Assembly: GCF_018310695.1 (NCBI RefSeq)
Contig: NZ_JAGXCY010000008.1
Coordinates: 17,671-81,670 of the forward strand
From: Paenibacillus sp. Marseille-Q4541
Lineage (GTDB): Bacteria; Bacillota; Bacilli; Paenibacillales; Paenibacillaceae
Direction: 5' to 3'
DNA: 64,000 bases
The number at the start of each line of letters is the position of its first letter. The first letter of the stretch is position 1. The position numbers and the translations under genes were made by a program. This document shows, one piece after another, positions 1-8,742 of the stretch. Under the pieces are notes generated by a model. It searched no databases. It saw nothing but the letters and a program-made list of their open reading frames with translations, and was not told where the DNA came from.

Positions 1-1
1 C

Positions 2-188
2 ACGCCGAAGGCTACAGAGGTTTTGCTCTACCTATTCTGCTGATGGAAGCAGGCAGACAGACGCCGAAGGCTACAGAGGTTTTGCTCTGCCTATTCTGCC
101 GATGGAAGTAGGCAGAAAGACGCCGAAGGCTAAAAAGGTTCTCCCATCGTCAGCCCAGTTGATATCAGGCTGACCTCATGCCGAAGGC
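2..188. repeat. Tandem repeat, about 59-bp period
   Basis: Two nearly identical 59-bp units (2-60 and 61-119) are followed by a diverged third unit from 120. The small palindrome GCCGAAGGC recurs at 4, 63, 122 and 180, so the spacing (59, 59, 58) persists after the rest of the unit has drifted. Stops interrupt the frames I read, so it does not look coding. The array may extend left of the window. Function unknown. Confidence 0.8.
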
Positions 189-207
189 ATCAAACTAACT
201 AACATCA

Positions 208-240
208 AGGTGAGGGTGGAGTGAAACACACCCGACACCC
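208..240 (+). other. Small GC-rich hairpin in the leader region
   Basis: GGTG-A-GGGTG near 210 can pair with CACCC-GA-CACC near 228-239 around an A-rich loop. There is no T run, so it is not an obvious terminator. It lies between the tandem repeat and the larger inverted repeat upstream of the DUF4127 gene. Confidence 0.4.
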
Positions 241-260
241 AGTCCCCCATGTAGAGCGAG

Positions 261-360
261 TGTTCTGGATTCTGAGCGACTTTTGGCTTTGAATGCAGAC
301 GACTCATCTACGAAGAAATACTCCGCATTCAAAACAAGTCGGAGCGAAGAAGCCAGAACA
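261..360. repeat. Long imperfect inverted repeat
   Basis: Arms 261-296 and 325-360 share TGTTCTGG at the outer ends, CGACTT in the middle and TTTGAATGC at the inner ends, with a loop of about 28 nt. The right arm runs directly into GGAGTGAGG, which is the SD of the gene starting at 378. The form fits a dispersed intergenic element or a large RNA hairpin; I saw no second copy in this window. Confidence 0.65.
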
Positions 361-377
361 GGAGTGAGGATCTAACT

Positions 378-1901
378 ATGAAAATTACCTTTATCCCCTT
401 GGATGAAAGACCATGTAACTATGAATTCCCGTACATGCTCGTCCAAGGGACAGAGCACCAAGTAGATCGGCCCCCACTATCCATGATGGGACAGAAAAAA
501 ACACCTGGCGATTGGGACCAGCTATGGACTTGGCTTGAAGAAAAAATAGAAACGGCAGATGGGGCAGTAATTGCCCTGGATACTTTACTGTACGGAGGGA
601 TTATCCCGTCCAGGCTGCACTATTTTAGCGAATCAGTCCTGCTCGAACGGCTGAACCGTCTGCGGAAAATAAAAGAGAAGCGTCCGGAACTAAAACTACT
701 AGCCTTCCAGTTAATTATGCGTTGCCCGCAGTACTCTATTTCCGATGAAGAACCGGATTATTATGCTGACTGGGGACGTGAAATTTTTCGAAAGGGTTAC
801 ATTCGTCACCGTAAAGAACTGAACATTGCAACCCACGACGAGTTACAGGAACTCAGCGATATAGAGAAGCGCTTACCGGATGACGTGCTGAATGACTATC
901 TAGGTCGAAGAAAAATAAATATGGAAGCGAACAAAGCAGTACTGGATCTTGTTAAAGACGGTATCATCGATTTTCTCATTTTTCCTCAAGATGATTCGGC
1001 CCCATATGGTTATACAGCCAAGGACCAGCAGGTGGCAAGGCAGCGAATCGGGGAGCTTGATCTAGAGCTGACTGCTTATATGTATCCGGGAGCAGATGAA
1101 GTTGGCTGTACGCTGATGGCGAGGCTGATTAACGAATGGAAAGGAGTACAGCCTCTTGTATATCCAAGGCTCTCTTCGATCCAGGGTGCTTTTGTTACCC
1201 CGGTGTACGAGGATCGATTTTTCTATGAGACGTTAAAATATCAGATTACAGCTGCAGGTGCACTCATCGCCTCAAGTATTGCCGAAGCCGACATTGTCTT
1301 ACTGGCAAGTACACCGGGAGAAACGATGATGGAAGCCGTATCGCAGGAGCATCCTTTTTTTAGCTACGATGTCTATCGAAATTTGATGGAACTGGTCGAG
1401 TACGGAAGTTACTTGATAAAGCAAGGAAAGGCCGTAGCCGTAGCGGATGTAGGATATGCTAACGGGGGAGATCTGAAGCTCGTTAAGATGTTGCGCCAAA
1501 AGGGAATGCTGTTTCAGCTGGCTGGTTATGCCGCTTGGAATACAAGTTCCAACACACTAGGTACAGTGATATCTCAGGCTCTTCTGTATACCCATTATGG
1601 ACGTACTCAGGAACATCTGGATTTTCTTGCGCTTCGGTATGCTGAGGATGCGGGTTACTGTGCTGTAGTACGGAAAGAACTGAACGCAGGGCTGGTAGAC
1701 CAGATGGGGTATAACAAATTTTTGCTCGATGGACCTAGGGGCAGGGTCGCAGAATATGTGCGACACCGGTTGGCCGAAGTGTTACAAGAGAAGATCAATG
1801 GGCCGGAAGGCGAGGTAACGATTACGGATTGCTATATGCCGTGGAATCGTACTTTTGAAGTCGGGCTGAAAGTTACGTATCACGCTGCACAGACGGATTG
1901 A
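378..1901 (+). CDS. DUF4127 family protein
   Basis: 507 residues, a normal length for DUF4127 proteins, with no signal peptide, so probably cytoplasmic. The family hallmark near the N terminus is PLDERPCN (about residues 7-14), and the C terminus carries the conserved WNRTFE stretch. No biochemical function is established that I know of; family members often sit in sugar-utilisation loci. The ATG at 378 is preceded by GGAGTGAGG, contributed by the end of the inverted repeat. nanE follows after about 55 nt, and then RpiR and FAD oxidoreductase genes on the same strand, suggesting a role in amino-sugar or related carbohydrate metabolism. That role is inference. Confidence 0.85.
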   Translation: MKITFIPLDERPCNYEFPYMLVQGTEHQVDRPPLSMMGQKKTPGDWDQLWTWLEEKIETADGAVIALDTLLYGGIIPSRLHYFSESVLLERLNRLRKIKEKRPELKLLAFQLIMRCPQYSISDEEPDYYADWGREIFRKGYIRHRKELNIATHDELQELSDIEKRLPDDVLNDYLGRRKINMEANKAVLDLVKDGIIDFLIFPQDDSAPYGYTAKDQQVARQRIGELDLELTAYMYPGADEVGCTLMARLINEWKGVQPLVYPRLSSIQGAFVTPVYEDRFFYETLKYQITAAGALIASSIAEADIVLLASTPGETMMEAVSQEHPFFSYDVYRNLMELVEYGSYLIKQGKAVAVADVGYANGGDLKLVKMLRQKGMLFQLAGYAAWNTSSNTLGTVISQALLYTHYGRTQEHLDFLALRYAEDAGYCAVVRKELNAGLVDQMGYNKFLLDGPRGRVAEYVRHRLAEVLQEKINGPEGEVTITDCYMPWNRTFEVGLKVTYHAAQTD

Positions 1902-1956
1902 TGTAGACAACAGCTGGAACTAGGGAGAAGGATGAAGGAAGAAGGTGGCATCAGGT

Positions 1957-2661
1957 ATGAATACGATTATGAAGCAGATACGTCATGGACTGATTGCATC
2001 GTGTCAGGCTTTGCCGGGGGAGCCTCTTTTCGGTGCAGACACCATGGCGAAGATGGCAAAAGCAGCCGAGGAAGGAGGAGCCATAGCAATTCGGGCGAAT
2101 AGTGCCGATGATGTGCGAGCAATTAAGCAGATGGTCGAGCTGCCTGTCATCGGAATCGTGAAGCGAGATTACCCGGATTCTGATGTGTACATCACGCCTA
2201 CAACAAGAGAAGTAGATGAACTGATTGCTGCAGGTGCCGATATGATTGCACTTGATGCAACAAGGCGTAAAAGGCCTGGCCAAGTCACACTGGAAACGAT
2301 GGTCGCGTATATGCAGTCCCGGAACATGCCGATCATGGCAGACATCTCGACACTGGAGGAGAGCTTGTATGCGGCTTCCCTCGGCGTTACTTGCGTATCA
2401 ACTACCCTTTCCGGATATACGCCGTATTCTCCGAATCTGAATGGACCGCATTTGCAACTTGTAAAAGAGGCAGCCGAAAGGCTTACGGTACCTGTCATAG
2501 CAGAAGGAAGGATTCATGAGCCTGCGCAAGTGGAAGAGGTTCTGAAACTGGGGGCTTATGCCGTTGTGGTGGGTTCAGCCATTTCCAGGCCGCAGCTAAT
2601 AACAAAGCGGTTTGCAGATGCCGCACGGAAGGCAGTGATCTCAATCGATGGAAATGAATGA
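1957..2661 (+). CDS. nanE: N-acetylmannosamine-6-phosphate 2-epimerase
   Basis: NanE interconverts ManNAc-6-P and GlcNAc-6-P in sialic acid and ManNAc catabolism. The protein is a TIM barrel of about 234 residues, the usual length. Recognisable stretches are GIVKRDYPDS, the ITPT phosphate-side loop, ALDATRRKRP and, near the end, PVIAEGRIHEPAQ followed by VVGSAISRP. The frame also opens at GTG 1945, but the ATG at 1957 has AAGGTGG eight bases upstream, so I prefer it. The 3' end overlaps the RpiR gene by 14 nt. No nanA lyase or nanK kinase is present, so the source of the substrate is not encoded here. Confidence 0.9.
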   Translation: MNTIMKQIRHGLIASCQALPGEPLFGADTMAKMAKAAEEGGAIAIRANSADDVRAIKQMVELPVIGIVKRDYPDSDVYITPTTREVDELIAAGADMIALDATRRKRPGQVTLETMVAYMQSRNMPIMADISTLEESLYAASLGVTCVSTTLSGYTPYSPNLNGPHLQLVKEAAERLTVPVIAEGRIHEPAQVEEVLKLGAYAVVVGSAISRPQLITKRFADAARKAVISIDGNE

Positions 2662-3472
2662 TCGTATCCATACGTATTTCCCTTCCCTCACTAAGTCCGA
2701 GCAAAAAGTAGCGGAATGTGTTCTCGCCAACACCGATGAAATGATGTATTACTCGGTTACCGAACTTGCTGATTTTGCTTGCGTTGGGGAGACGACAGTT
2801 ATGCGTTTTTGCAGGAAGATCGGATTTAAGGGTTATCAGGATTTCAAATTGTCTCTTGCCCAGAATGCCGGCTCGAAAAAGTCGGATGATCAGGAAGAAG
2901 ATAATAGTGATTTTGTGAGGATGATCTACGAGACGAATGTTAACATTCTGAAATCGAGTATGAGTTTGCTTGCAAAAGATAAGCTCATGCAGGCGATCGA
3001 ATGGATTGATGAAGCGAGATATGTACAATTTTTTGGGGTCGGTGCCTCTGGTATTACGGCACTTGACGCTAAAAACCGATTACTTCGAATTGGAAGAAGA
3101 TCTGAGGCGGCAGCGGACAGTCATATTCAAGCTATGATGGCTGTCAGTATGTCAGAAGGGGATGTAGCTTTCGGGATTAGCGTTTCAGGAAGCACGTTTG
3201 ACACGAATGACATGCTCATGAAAGCCAAACAGAGCGGTGCCAAAGTGATAGCCATTACCAACTATGCCAAATCTCCTATTACAGCCATTGCGGATATTGT
3301 GCTGCTGACCGCAGGTAAAGAAATGCCGCTTGAGGGTGGTTCGATCGGAGCTAAAATTTCACAACTGTTTATTATCGATCTCATCTGTGAAGGATTGGCA
3401 CACCGAAATGTCATTCAAACGAAACAGATGAAAGAAAAAACAGCGAGGGCAGTAATAGACCGCAGCTATTAA
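2648..3472 (+). CDS. MurR/RpiR family transcriptional regulator
   Basis: 274 residues: N-terminal RpiR helix-turn-helix (about 1-77, with LTKSEQKVAECVL and a recognition region around TTVMRFCRKIGFKGYQDFK) and a C-terminal SIS sugar-phosphate-binding domain (about 120-250, GVGASG and SVSGST). Such regulators sense phosphosugars; translational overlap with nanE makes ManNAc-6-P or GlcNAc-6-P plausible effectors (inference). A second ATG two codons in (2654) is an alternative start. It is probably the local regulator of this cluster and possibly of the divergent importer and PTS genes. Confidence 0.9.
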   Translation: MEMNDRIHTYFPSLTKSEQKVAECVLANTDEMMYYSVTELADFACVGETTVMRFCRKIGFKGYQDFKLSLAQNAGSKKSDDQEEDNSDFVRMIYETNVNILKSSMSLLAKDKLMQAIEWIDEARYVQFFGVGASGITALDAKNRLLRIGRRSEAAADSHIQAMMAVSMSEGDVAFGISVSGSTFDTNDMLMKAKQSGAKVIAITNYAKSPITAIADIVLLTAGKEMPLEGGSIGAKISQLFIIDLICEGLAHRNVIQTKQMKEKTARAVIDRSY

Positions 3473-3521
3473 GAACCTATCGATTGCTGGGTAACTAACT
3501 GCACTTAAATGAGGAGGCACT

Positions 3522-5111
3522 ATGCATACACAGTTTATGGAGGCAGATATCGTTATCATTGGTGCAAGTCTAGGGGGTACCGCTGCAGCACGAGCCGCAG
3601 CCAAAGCGGGGAAACGTGTCATTATGACGGAGGAGACCGATTGGATCGGAGGTCAGCTTACTTCGCAGGCCGTTCCGCCAGACGAACACAGGTGGATTGA
3701 ATCATTTGGCTGTACTGCAGGTTATCGCGAATTTCGGGATCGGGTGAGGGCTTACTATAAAAGCAATTATCCACTGACCGAAGAGGCTATGGCTGACCCT
3801 TTGTTAAACCCGGGAAACGGGTGGGTAAGCCGGATTGCACATGAACCGAAAGTAGCGCTCCGTGTATTAGAAGATATGCTAGCTCCTTATGTGAATACAG
3901 GGCAAATTCAAATTTTATATCATACTGTACCTATATCTGCAGAAACGCAAGGACCGGAGATTGTTTCCATACAAGTGAGAAATGAGAAGAGTGGAGTAGA
4001 GTACCTGCTGACCGGGCAATACTTCCTGGACGGTACAGATAACGGGGATCTCCTACCATTAACGGGTACAGAGTACCTGATCGGTAGTGAATCGGCACAA
4101 CAAACGGGTGAACCCCATGCACTGGATGAAGCTGATCCGGAAGATATTCAGTCCATTACCCACGTGGCAGCAGCAGAGTATATTGAAGGTGGAGATTTTA
4201 CAATCGAACGCCCAGCGAGTTATGAATTCTGGAAATCCTACACACCGTTGTTCGCTGACATCCCTCTCCTCAGCTGGTTCACTGCAGATGTAAAGGACAC
4301 AGCTAAACTGAAGCAGTATACGATGTTTCCCAATGATCAAGGCATTGTCCCGCTTTGGACGTATCGTCGTATCGTTGATCCATCTATATGGCGTGAACCC
4401 CTTCCTTCGGGCGAGGTCACTTTACTCAACTGGGCACAAAATGATTATTATCTAGCTCCCGTAATTGGCGTAACGCCGGAACAGAAAAAGATACACGAAG
4501 AGCAAGCGAAGGAACTGACAAGGTCACTCGTGTACTGGCTGCAGACGGAAGCCCCAAGATTAGATGGGGGAAAGGGGTATCCAGGTCTAAGACTGCGCGG
4601 AGATATACTTGGGACTTCGGATGGTCTGGCCAAGACAGCCTATATCCGAGAATCAAGAAGACTGAAGGCAATGTACACGATTAGCGAGCATGATGTAAGT
4701 AAGGAGCTACGCGGAGAGCAGGGCATTAAACGATATTCAGACAGCGTGGGCGTAGGGAGTTATCATCTGGATTTGCATCCAACAACGAAGTCTCAGCGAG
4801 CTTTTTACATACCTAATTATCCTTACGAAATTCCGCTGGGATCGCTGATTCCCATTCGGATGTCCAACTTCCTTCCGGCCTGTAAAAATATCGGAATGAC
4901 CCAGATAGCCAATGGATGTTATCGTCTGCATCCGACCGAATGGAATATAGGGGAGGCTGCCGGATACCTTGCTGCGTACAGCATTACACATGGCATCCGC
5001 CCAAAACAGGTATACGATTCAGCGGAACATGTAGCCTCCTTCCAGCAGCTTCTAGAGGAGCAAGGAGTGGAATTGCACTGGCCTGATGAAGTATACGATT
5101 CTTTATATTAG
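3522..5111 (+). CDS. FAD-dependent oxidoreductase (PF12831-type)
   Basis: 529 residues. The N-terminal dinucleotide-binding fold starts DIVIIGASLGGTAAARAA, a slightly unusual Rossmann glycine pattern, followed by the class hallmark WIGGQLTSQ (about 45-53). The C-terminal ITHGIRPK region also fits flavoproteins often found beside glycoside hydrolases and sugar transporters. No signal peptide is seen. The start has GAGGAGG just upstream. The gene lies about 50 nt after the RpiR gene and ends the plus-strand cluster. The substrate is unknown; oxidation of a sugar or aminosugar derivative would fit the context. Confidence 0.8.
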   Translation: MHTQFMEADIVIIGASLGGTAAARAAAKAGKRVIMTEETDWIGGQLTSQAVPPDEHRWIESFGCTAGYREFRDRVRAYYKSNYPLTEEAMADPLLNPGNGWVSRIAHEPKVALRVLEDMLAPYVNTGQIQILYHTVPISAETQGPEIVSIQVRNEKSGVEYLLTGQYFLDGTDNGDLLPLTGTEYLIGSESAQQTGEPHALDEADPEDIQSITHVAAAEYIEGGDFTIERPASYEFWKSYTPLFADIPLLSWFTADVKDTAKLKQYTMFPNDQGIVPLWTYRRIVDPSIWREPLPSGEVTLLNWAQNDYYLAPVIGVTPEQKKIHEEQAKELTRSLVYWLQTEAPRLDGGKGYPGLRLRGDILGTSDGLAKTAYIRESRRLKAMYTISEHDVSKELRGEQGIKRYSDSVGVGSYHLDLHPTTKSQRAFYIPNYPYEIPLGSLIPIRMSNFLPACKNIGMTQIANGCYRLHPTEWNIGEAAGYLAAYSITHGIRPKQVYDSAEHVASFQQLLEEQGVELHWPDEVYDSLY

Positions 5112-5120
5112 ACGGAAGAA

Positions 5121-5165
5121 GCAGCCTATTTTCTCCGCATAGGAGGGGATAATCGGCTGCTTTTT
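5121..5165 (+). terminator. Rho-independent terminator after the FAD oxidoreductase
   Basis: GCAGCC (5121-5126) pairs with GGCTGC (5155-5160), with an inner CTCC/GGAG stem, followed by TTTTT. It separates convergent transcription from the gluconokinase gene. Confidence 0.75.
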
Positions 5166-5169
5166 ATTT

Positions 5170-6738
5170 TTATATCTTCTTCGGAGAACGTTCCCCTATC
5201 TTCACCTGAAACGCAGCAATGGCAGCATACTCTTCCTCAAACTTACGGGAGAGGCGAATAAAGATAGGCAGCAGCTCCCGGTAGATAGGGACCGTTTCTG
5301 GTTTCGGATCATGATGATAAGTAGATCCAATCATTTCTTTGGCAGTGTCTAGGGAGTCGGTTCGTCCTGTCGCATATAAGCCAAGAATAGCGGCGCCAAG
5401 ACAGGAGCTTTCAATACTTTCCGGGAAAATAACTTTTTGATCGAAAATATCGGCCATCATCTGTCTCCACAATTCGGAGCGAGCAAATCCGCCGGTTGCA
5501 TGAATATATTTGGGTGTTCCGATCTGTTCCTCAATGGCGAGCATGACGGTATACAGATTAAACAGCACTCCTTCAAGGGCAGCGCGTACCAAATGTTCTT
5601 TTTTATGCTGTAACGTAAGGCCAAAAAAGGAACCCCGGGCATCGGAATTCCACAGGGGAGCACGCTCACCCATCATATAAGGATGGAATAAAAGTCCGTC
5701 TGAACCCGGTCGTACTTGCTCGGCAATATCGGCAAGAACTTCATAAGGATCTTTTCCAAGACGCTTGGCAGTTTCCACTTCAGAAGAAGCAAGTTCATCA
5801 CGAATCCAGCGGAAAATAACCCCTCCGTTATTCACGGCTCCGCCAATGACCCATTTCTGCTCCGTCAGTGCATAACAGAAATATCGGCCTTTCGGATCGG
5901 TAATCGGGTGGTCTACCACTGTACGTATGGCACCGCTGGTGCCGATAGTAATGGCTACAACACCTGGATCAATCGCTCCCACCCCGAGATTGGACAACAC
6001 GCCATCACTTGCACCAACGATAAAGGGAGTAGAAGGAGTAAGCTGCATTTGTTCAGCATAGGAGGTATCCAGATCATGAATGACGTGGGTTGTAGGTACA
6101 AGGCTCGATAAGTGATCCGCCGTAATGCCTGCGATGCGCAGTGCCTCTTCATCCCATTCTAGGGTCTCCATACGAAGGAGCCCTGTAGCCGAAGCAATGG
6201 AATGGTCTACGATGTAAACGCCAAAGAGCTTAAAGAAAACATATTCTTTAATAGAAATGAATTTATCAACCTGTGGCATCAGCTCCTGCTGCTCCCGGGT
6301 GAACCACATGATCTTTGTCAGTGGCGACATGGGATGGATCGGTGTACCTGTTCTTGTGTAAATGTCGTGGCCAGTCTTATCTTTTTTTAGTAGGGCAGCG
6401 TAGGGTGCACTTCGGTTATCTGCCCAGGTTAGAGCCGGAGTTAACCTTGTACCAGAACGATCCATGGCAATAACACTGTGCATAGCTGAGCTGAAGGAGA
6501 CAAAACGGACTTCACCAGCAGGAGTCTTACTGTTTATCATGACCTGCTGAATCGTATAGACGACAGCTTCTACAATGAGGTCAGGGTCCTGTTCTGCTTT
6601 CACTGCGCCTTCGGTATGTAAGGGATAGCCTTTACTTGCTTCAGAGATAATCGTTCCGTCTTCTTCGAACAGTACGGCTTTGGTGCTGGTCGTTCCAATA
6701 TCTACCCCAATCATGTAAGAAACGGAATGGTCTGCCAT
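5170..6738 (-). CDS. gntK: Gluconokinase, FGGY family
   Basis: FGGY kinase of 522 residues. The N-terminal ATPase motif is GVDIGTTSTKAVLF, close to Bacillus GntK, with AEQDP downstream, and the C-terminal ATP-binding segment is HATGGFARSELWRQMMADI. The likely reaction is D-gluconate to 6-phosphogluconate; another sugar acid or ketose is possible because FGGY specificity is hard to read. The frame opens further upstream (6816), but that extension would run through a terminator-like hairpin. The ATG at 6738 has AAGGTG eight bases upstream. It lies downstream of a sugar ABC importer on the same strand. Confidence 0.85.
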   Translation of the reverse strand: MADHSVSYMIGVDIGTTSTKAVLFEEDGTIISEASKGYPLHTEGAVKAEQDPDLIVEAVVYTIQQVMINSKTPAGEVRFVSFSSAMHSVIAMDRSGTRLTPALTWADNRSAPYAALLKKDKTGHDIYTRTGTPIHPMSPLTKIMWFTREQQELMPQVDKFISIKEYVFFKLFGVYIVDHSIASATGLLRMETLEWDEEALRIAGITADHLSSLVPTTHVIHDLDTSYAEQMQLTPSTPFIVGASDGVLSNLGVGAIDPGVVAITIGTSGAIRTVVDHPITDPKGRYFCYALTEQKWVIGGAVNNGGVIFRWIRDELASSEVETAKRLGKDPYEVLADIAEQVRPGSDGLLFHPYMMGERAPLWNSDARGSFFGLTLQHKKEHLVRAALEGVLFNLYTVMLAIEEQIGTPKYIHATGGFARSELWRQMMADIFDQKVIFPESIESSCLGAAILGLYATGRTDSLDTAKEMIGSTYHHDPKPETVPIYRELLPIFIRLSRKFEEEYAAIAAFQVKIGERSPKKI

Positions 6739-6759
6739 CTTGAATACACCTTCTTCCTG

Positions 6760-6797
6760 AAAAATAGGAAAGGACCGCAGCAAGAGCGGCCCTTTCC
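6760..6797 (-). terminator. Terminator or attenuator upstream of gntK
   Basis: On the minus strand GGAAAGG-G-CCGC pairs with GCGG-T-CCTTTCC around a 7-nt loop, followed by TATTTTT. It sits between the importer operon (ends 6895) and the gntK start, so it either ends importer transcripts or limits read-through into gntK. Confidence 0.75.
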
Positions 6798-6894
6798 GCA
6801 TTCTTTTTACGTACAAAGCTAGTATTCTGCATTAACCGTTATTGGTACTCGCTAATCTTTCTTTTTTATGTTGCTCCCTACATTGCTTACTAGC

Positions 6895-7722
6895 TCAGTC
6901 TTTAATGGCACCGGCAGCAATATCCGAAATAAACTGTTTGCTCACGAACAGGAACATAATGATTAGCGGCACGATGGCAAGTAAGGTACCCGCGATAATC
7001 ATAGAATAGTCCGTATTATAGAGACCGTTTAGCTGGGACAAGGCAATTTGGAGCGTGTATTTCTTTTCGTCTGTGAGCACAATGAGCGGCCAGAGATAAT
7101 CATTCCATACCCCGATAAAAGTAAAGGCGCCGAGAAAGGCAAAGGCCGGTCGAAGGATTGGCAGAGCTACGTTGAAATAGAGCCGGAAGAAACCCGCTCC
7201 GTCCATTCGGCCGGCATCGAGCAGCTCGCCTGGAATCGATCCTTCGGCGTATTGCCGAATCCAGAAAATACCGAAGGCATTGACCATGCCGGGAATAATG
7301 AGTGCTTTGTAAGAACCTACCCAGCCGAGTTCCGCCATAATAACAAAGGATGGGACAAGGGATAGCTGGGAAGGCACCATCATCGTCGTAAGCAGAATGA
7401 TGAACAGTATGTTTTTCCCTGGGAATTCGAACTTAGCAAAGGCAAACCCGGCCAGTGAATCAAAAAATAGGACGAGCACCGTTACGGCAGTGGCTACAAA
7501 TAAAGTGTTCAAAAAAGCCCCGAAAAAATCGATCTGAGTCATTACCCTCGAAATGTTGTTCCACAATTCTCCGCCAAACCACAGCTTGGGAGGAAACTGA
7601 TAAATATCCGATGTGGTTCTTGTTGACATAACCAGTAGCCAATAGAAGGGAAACATGGAGATCATGAGCCCGATGGCTAAACCAAGATAGAGAATGATCG
7701 ATTTAAGCTTTGACTGCTTCAT
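6895..7722 (-). CDS. Carbohydrate ABC transporter permease (MalG type)
   Basis: About 275 residues with roughly six transmembrane helices. The EAA-type cytoplasmic loop reads ELLDAGRMDGAGFFRLYFNVALPILRP in two overlapping parts and contacts the ATPase. This is the second permease of a CUT1-type importer. The frame opens at GTG 7731, but the ATG at 7722 has AAGGAG eight bases upstream and is preferred. No ATPase subunit is encoded in the operon, so a shared MsmX-like ATPase elsewhere is expected (inference). Confidence 0.88.
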   Translation of the reverse strand: MKQSKLKSIILYLGLAIGLMISMFPFYWLLVMSTRTTSDIYQFPPKLWFGGELWNNISRVMTQIDFFGAFLNTLFVATAVTVLVLFFDSLAGFAFAKFEFPGKNILFIILLTTMMVPSQLSLVPSFVIMAELGWVGSYKALIIPGMVNAFGIFWIRQYAEGSIPGELLDAGRMDGAGFFRLYFNVALPILRPAFAFLGAFTFIGVWNDYLWPLIVLTDEKKYTLQIALSQLNGLYNTDYSMIIAGTLLAIVPLIIMFLFVSKQFISDIAAGAIKD

Positions 7723-7736
7723 GGAACTCACTCCTT

Positions 7737-8681
7737 CTATTTGGATGATGTGCCTTGGACAACCTTCCAGTTAATGAACGAGAACAGGGCAATGATGAGG
7801 AACATTCCCCAGCCGACCGTTGCACCATAACCGAAATAGTTATTAATGAACGATTCACGGTATAGATAGAGCACAATGGTCATTCCAGCTCCGCCCGTTC
7901 CACCGTCATTGCCAAGCAAAATTTGCGGCTCTGTAAAGAGCTGCATACCGCCGATCGTAGAGGTAATAACGGTAAAGAGAATAACGGGACGTAGCAGTGG
8001 AATCGTGATACGGAAAAAGGACTGAATCCCGGTAGCACCGTCGATTTTGGCTGCTTCATATAGAGTGGTTGGGATGCTCTGTAAACCGGCGAGATAAATG
8101 ACTGCGTTATATCCGGTCCAGCGCCAGATGACCATGGATGAAATGGCTACTTTGATTCCCCAAGGCACATCGAGCCAAGCGACTAAAGGGATGTTGAACA
8201 AACCTAGCACATAGTTCAGTACCCCGTAATTGTTGGAGAACAAGGCCGCAAAAATAATCGACACGGCTACAATCGATGTAACATTCGGAAGAAAGAAACC
8301 GATTCGAAAAAAGGTTTTGAAGCGGACAAACGGTGCATGGAGTAAAAAAGCTACGACGAGCGCAAAAAAGAGCATGGGAATGGTGGAATAGATCCAGATC
8401 ATAAAGGTATTGCCTACGGCTTGCCAGAACTCGGGATCAGTCAGCATATAGCTGAAATTATTGAACCCGTTATATGTCATTTCGCCAATGCCATCCCATT
8501 TATGAAAGGCAAGGTAGAGAGAGAACCCGATAGGAAACAGGCCAAAGATGGCAAACAAAAGATAAAAAGGGGAGATGGCGGTATACACTGCCCGGTTTTT
8601 CCAAATCTCTCTTCCTAATTGGCGCTTTGGTGGGACTGGCAAATAAGCTTCTGTTGGTTTGGACTTTACAGGCTGCTGCAT
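7737..8681 (-). CDS. Sugar ABC transporter permease (MalF/UgpA type)
   Basis: 314 residues: a basic proline-rich cytoplasmic N terminus of about 30 residues, then about six transmembrane helices and an EAA loop (LYEAAKIDGATGIQSFFRI). It is the first permease of the CUT1 importer. The SD AAAGGAGG lies seven bases before the ATG. It ends just before the second permease gene, so the two are probably translationally linked. Confidence 0.88.
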   Translation of the reverse strand: MQQPVKSKPTEAYLPVPPKRQLGREIWKNRAVYTAISPFYLLFAIFGLFPIGFSLYLAFHKWDGIGEMTYNGFNNFSYMLTDPEFWQAVGNTFMIWIYSTIPMLFFALVVAFLLHAPFVRFKTFFRIGFFLPNVTSIVAVSIIFAALFSNNYGVLNYVLGLFNIPLVAWLDVPWGIKVAISSMVIWRWTGYNAVIYLAGLQSIPTTLYEAAKIDGATGIQSFFRITIPLLRPVILFTVITSTIGGMQLFTEPQILLGNDGGTGGAGMTIVLYLYRESFINNYFGYGATVGWGMFLIIALFSFINWKVVQGTSSK

Positions 8682-8742
8682 AAAGGTGCCTCCTTTTCAT
8701 TTGGGCGAAAATGGGGTCTGCTTTTTGCTCTTATTCGTTTTC

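Noticed and set aside
2..188. CRISPR array from regularly spaced repeats
   Set aside because: The repeat units are contiguous 59-bp near-copies including the parts between palindromes; there are no unique spacers and no cas genes.
5716..6111. 131-residue plus-strand ORF
   Set aside because: It lies fully antisense within the gluconokinase gene, with no SD and no recognisable protein features.
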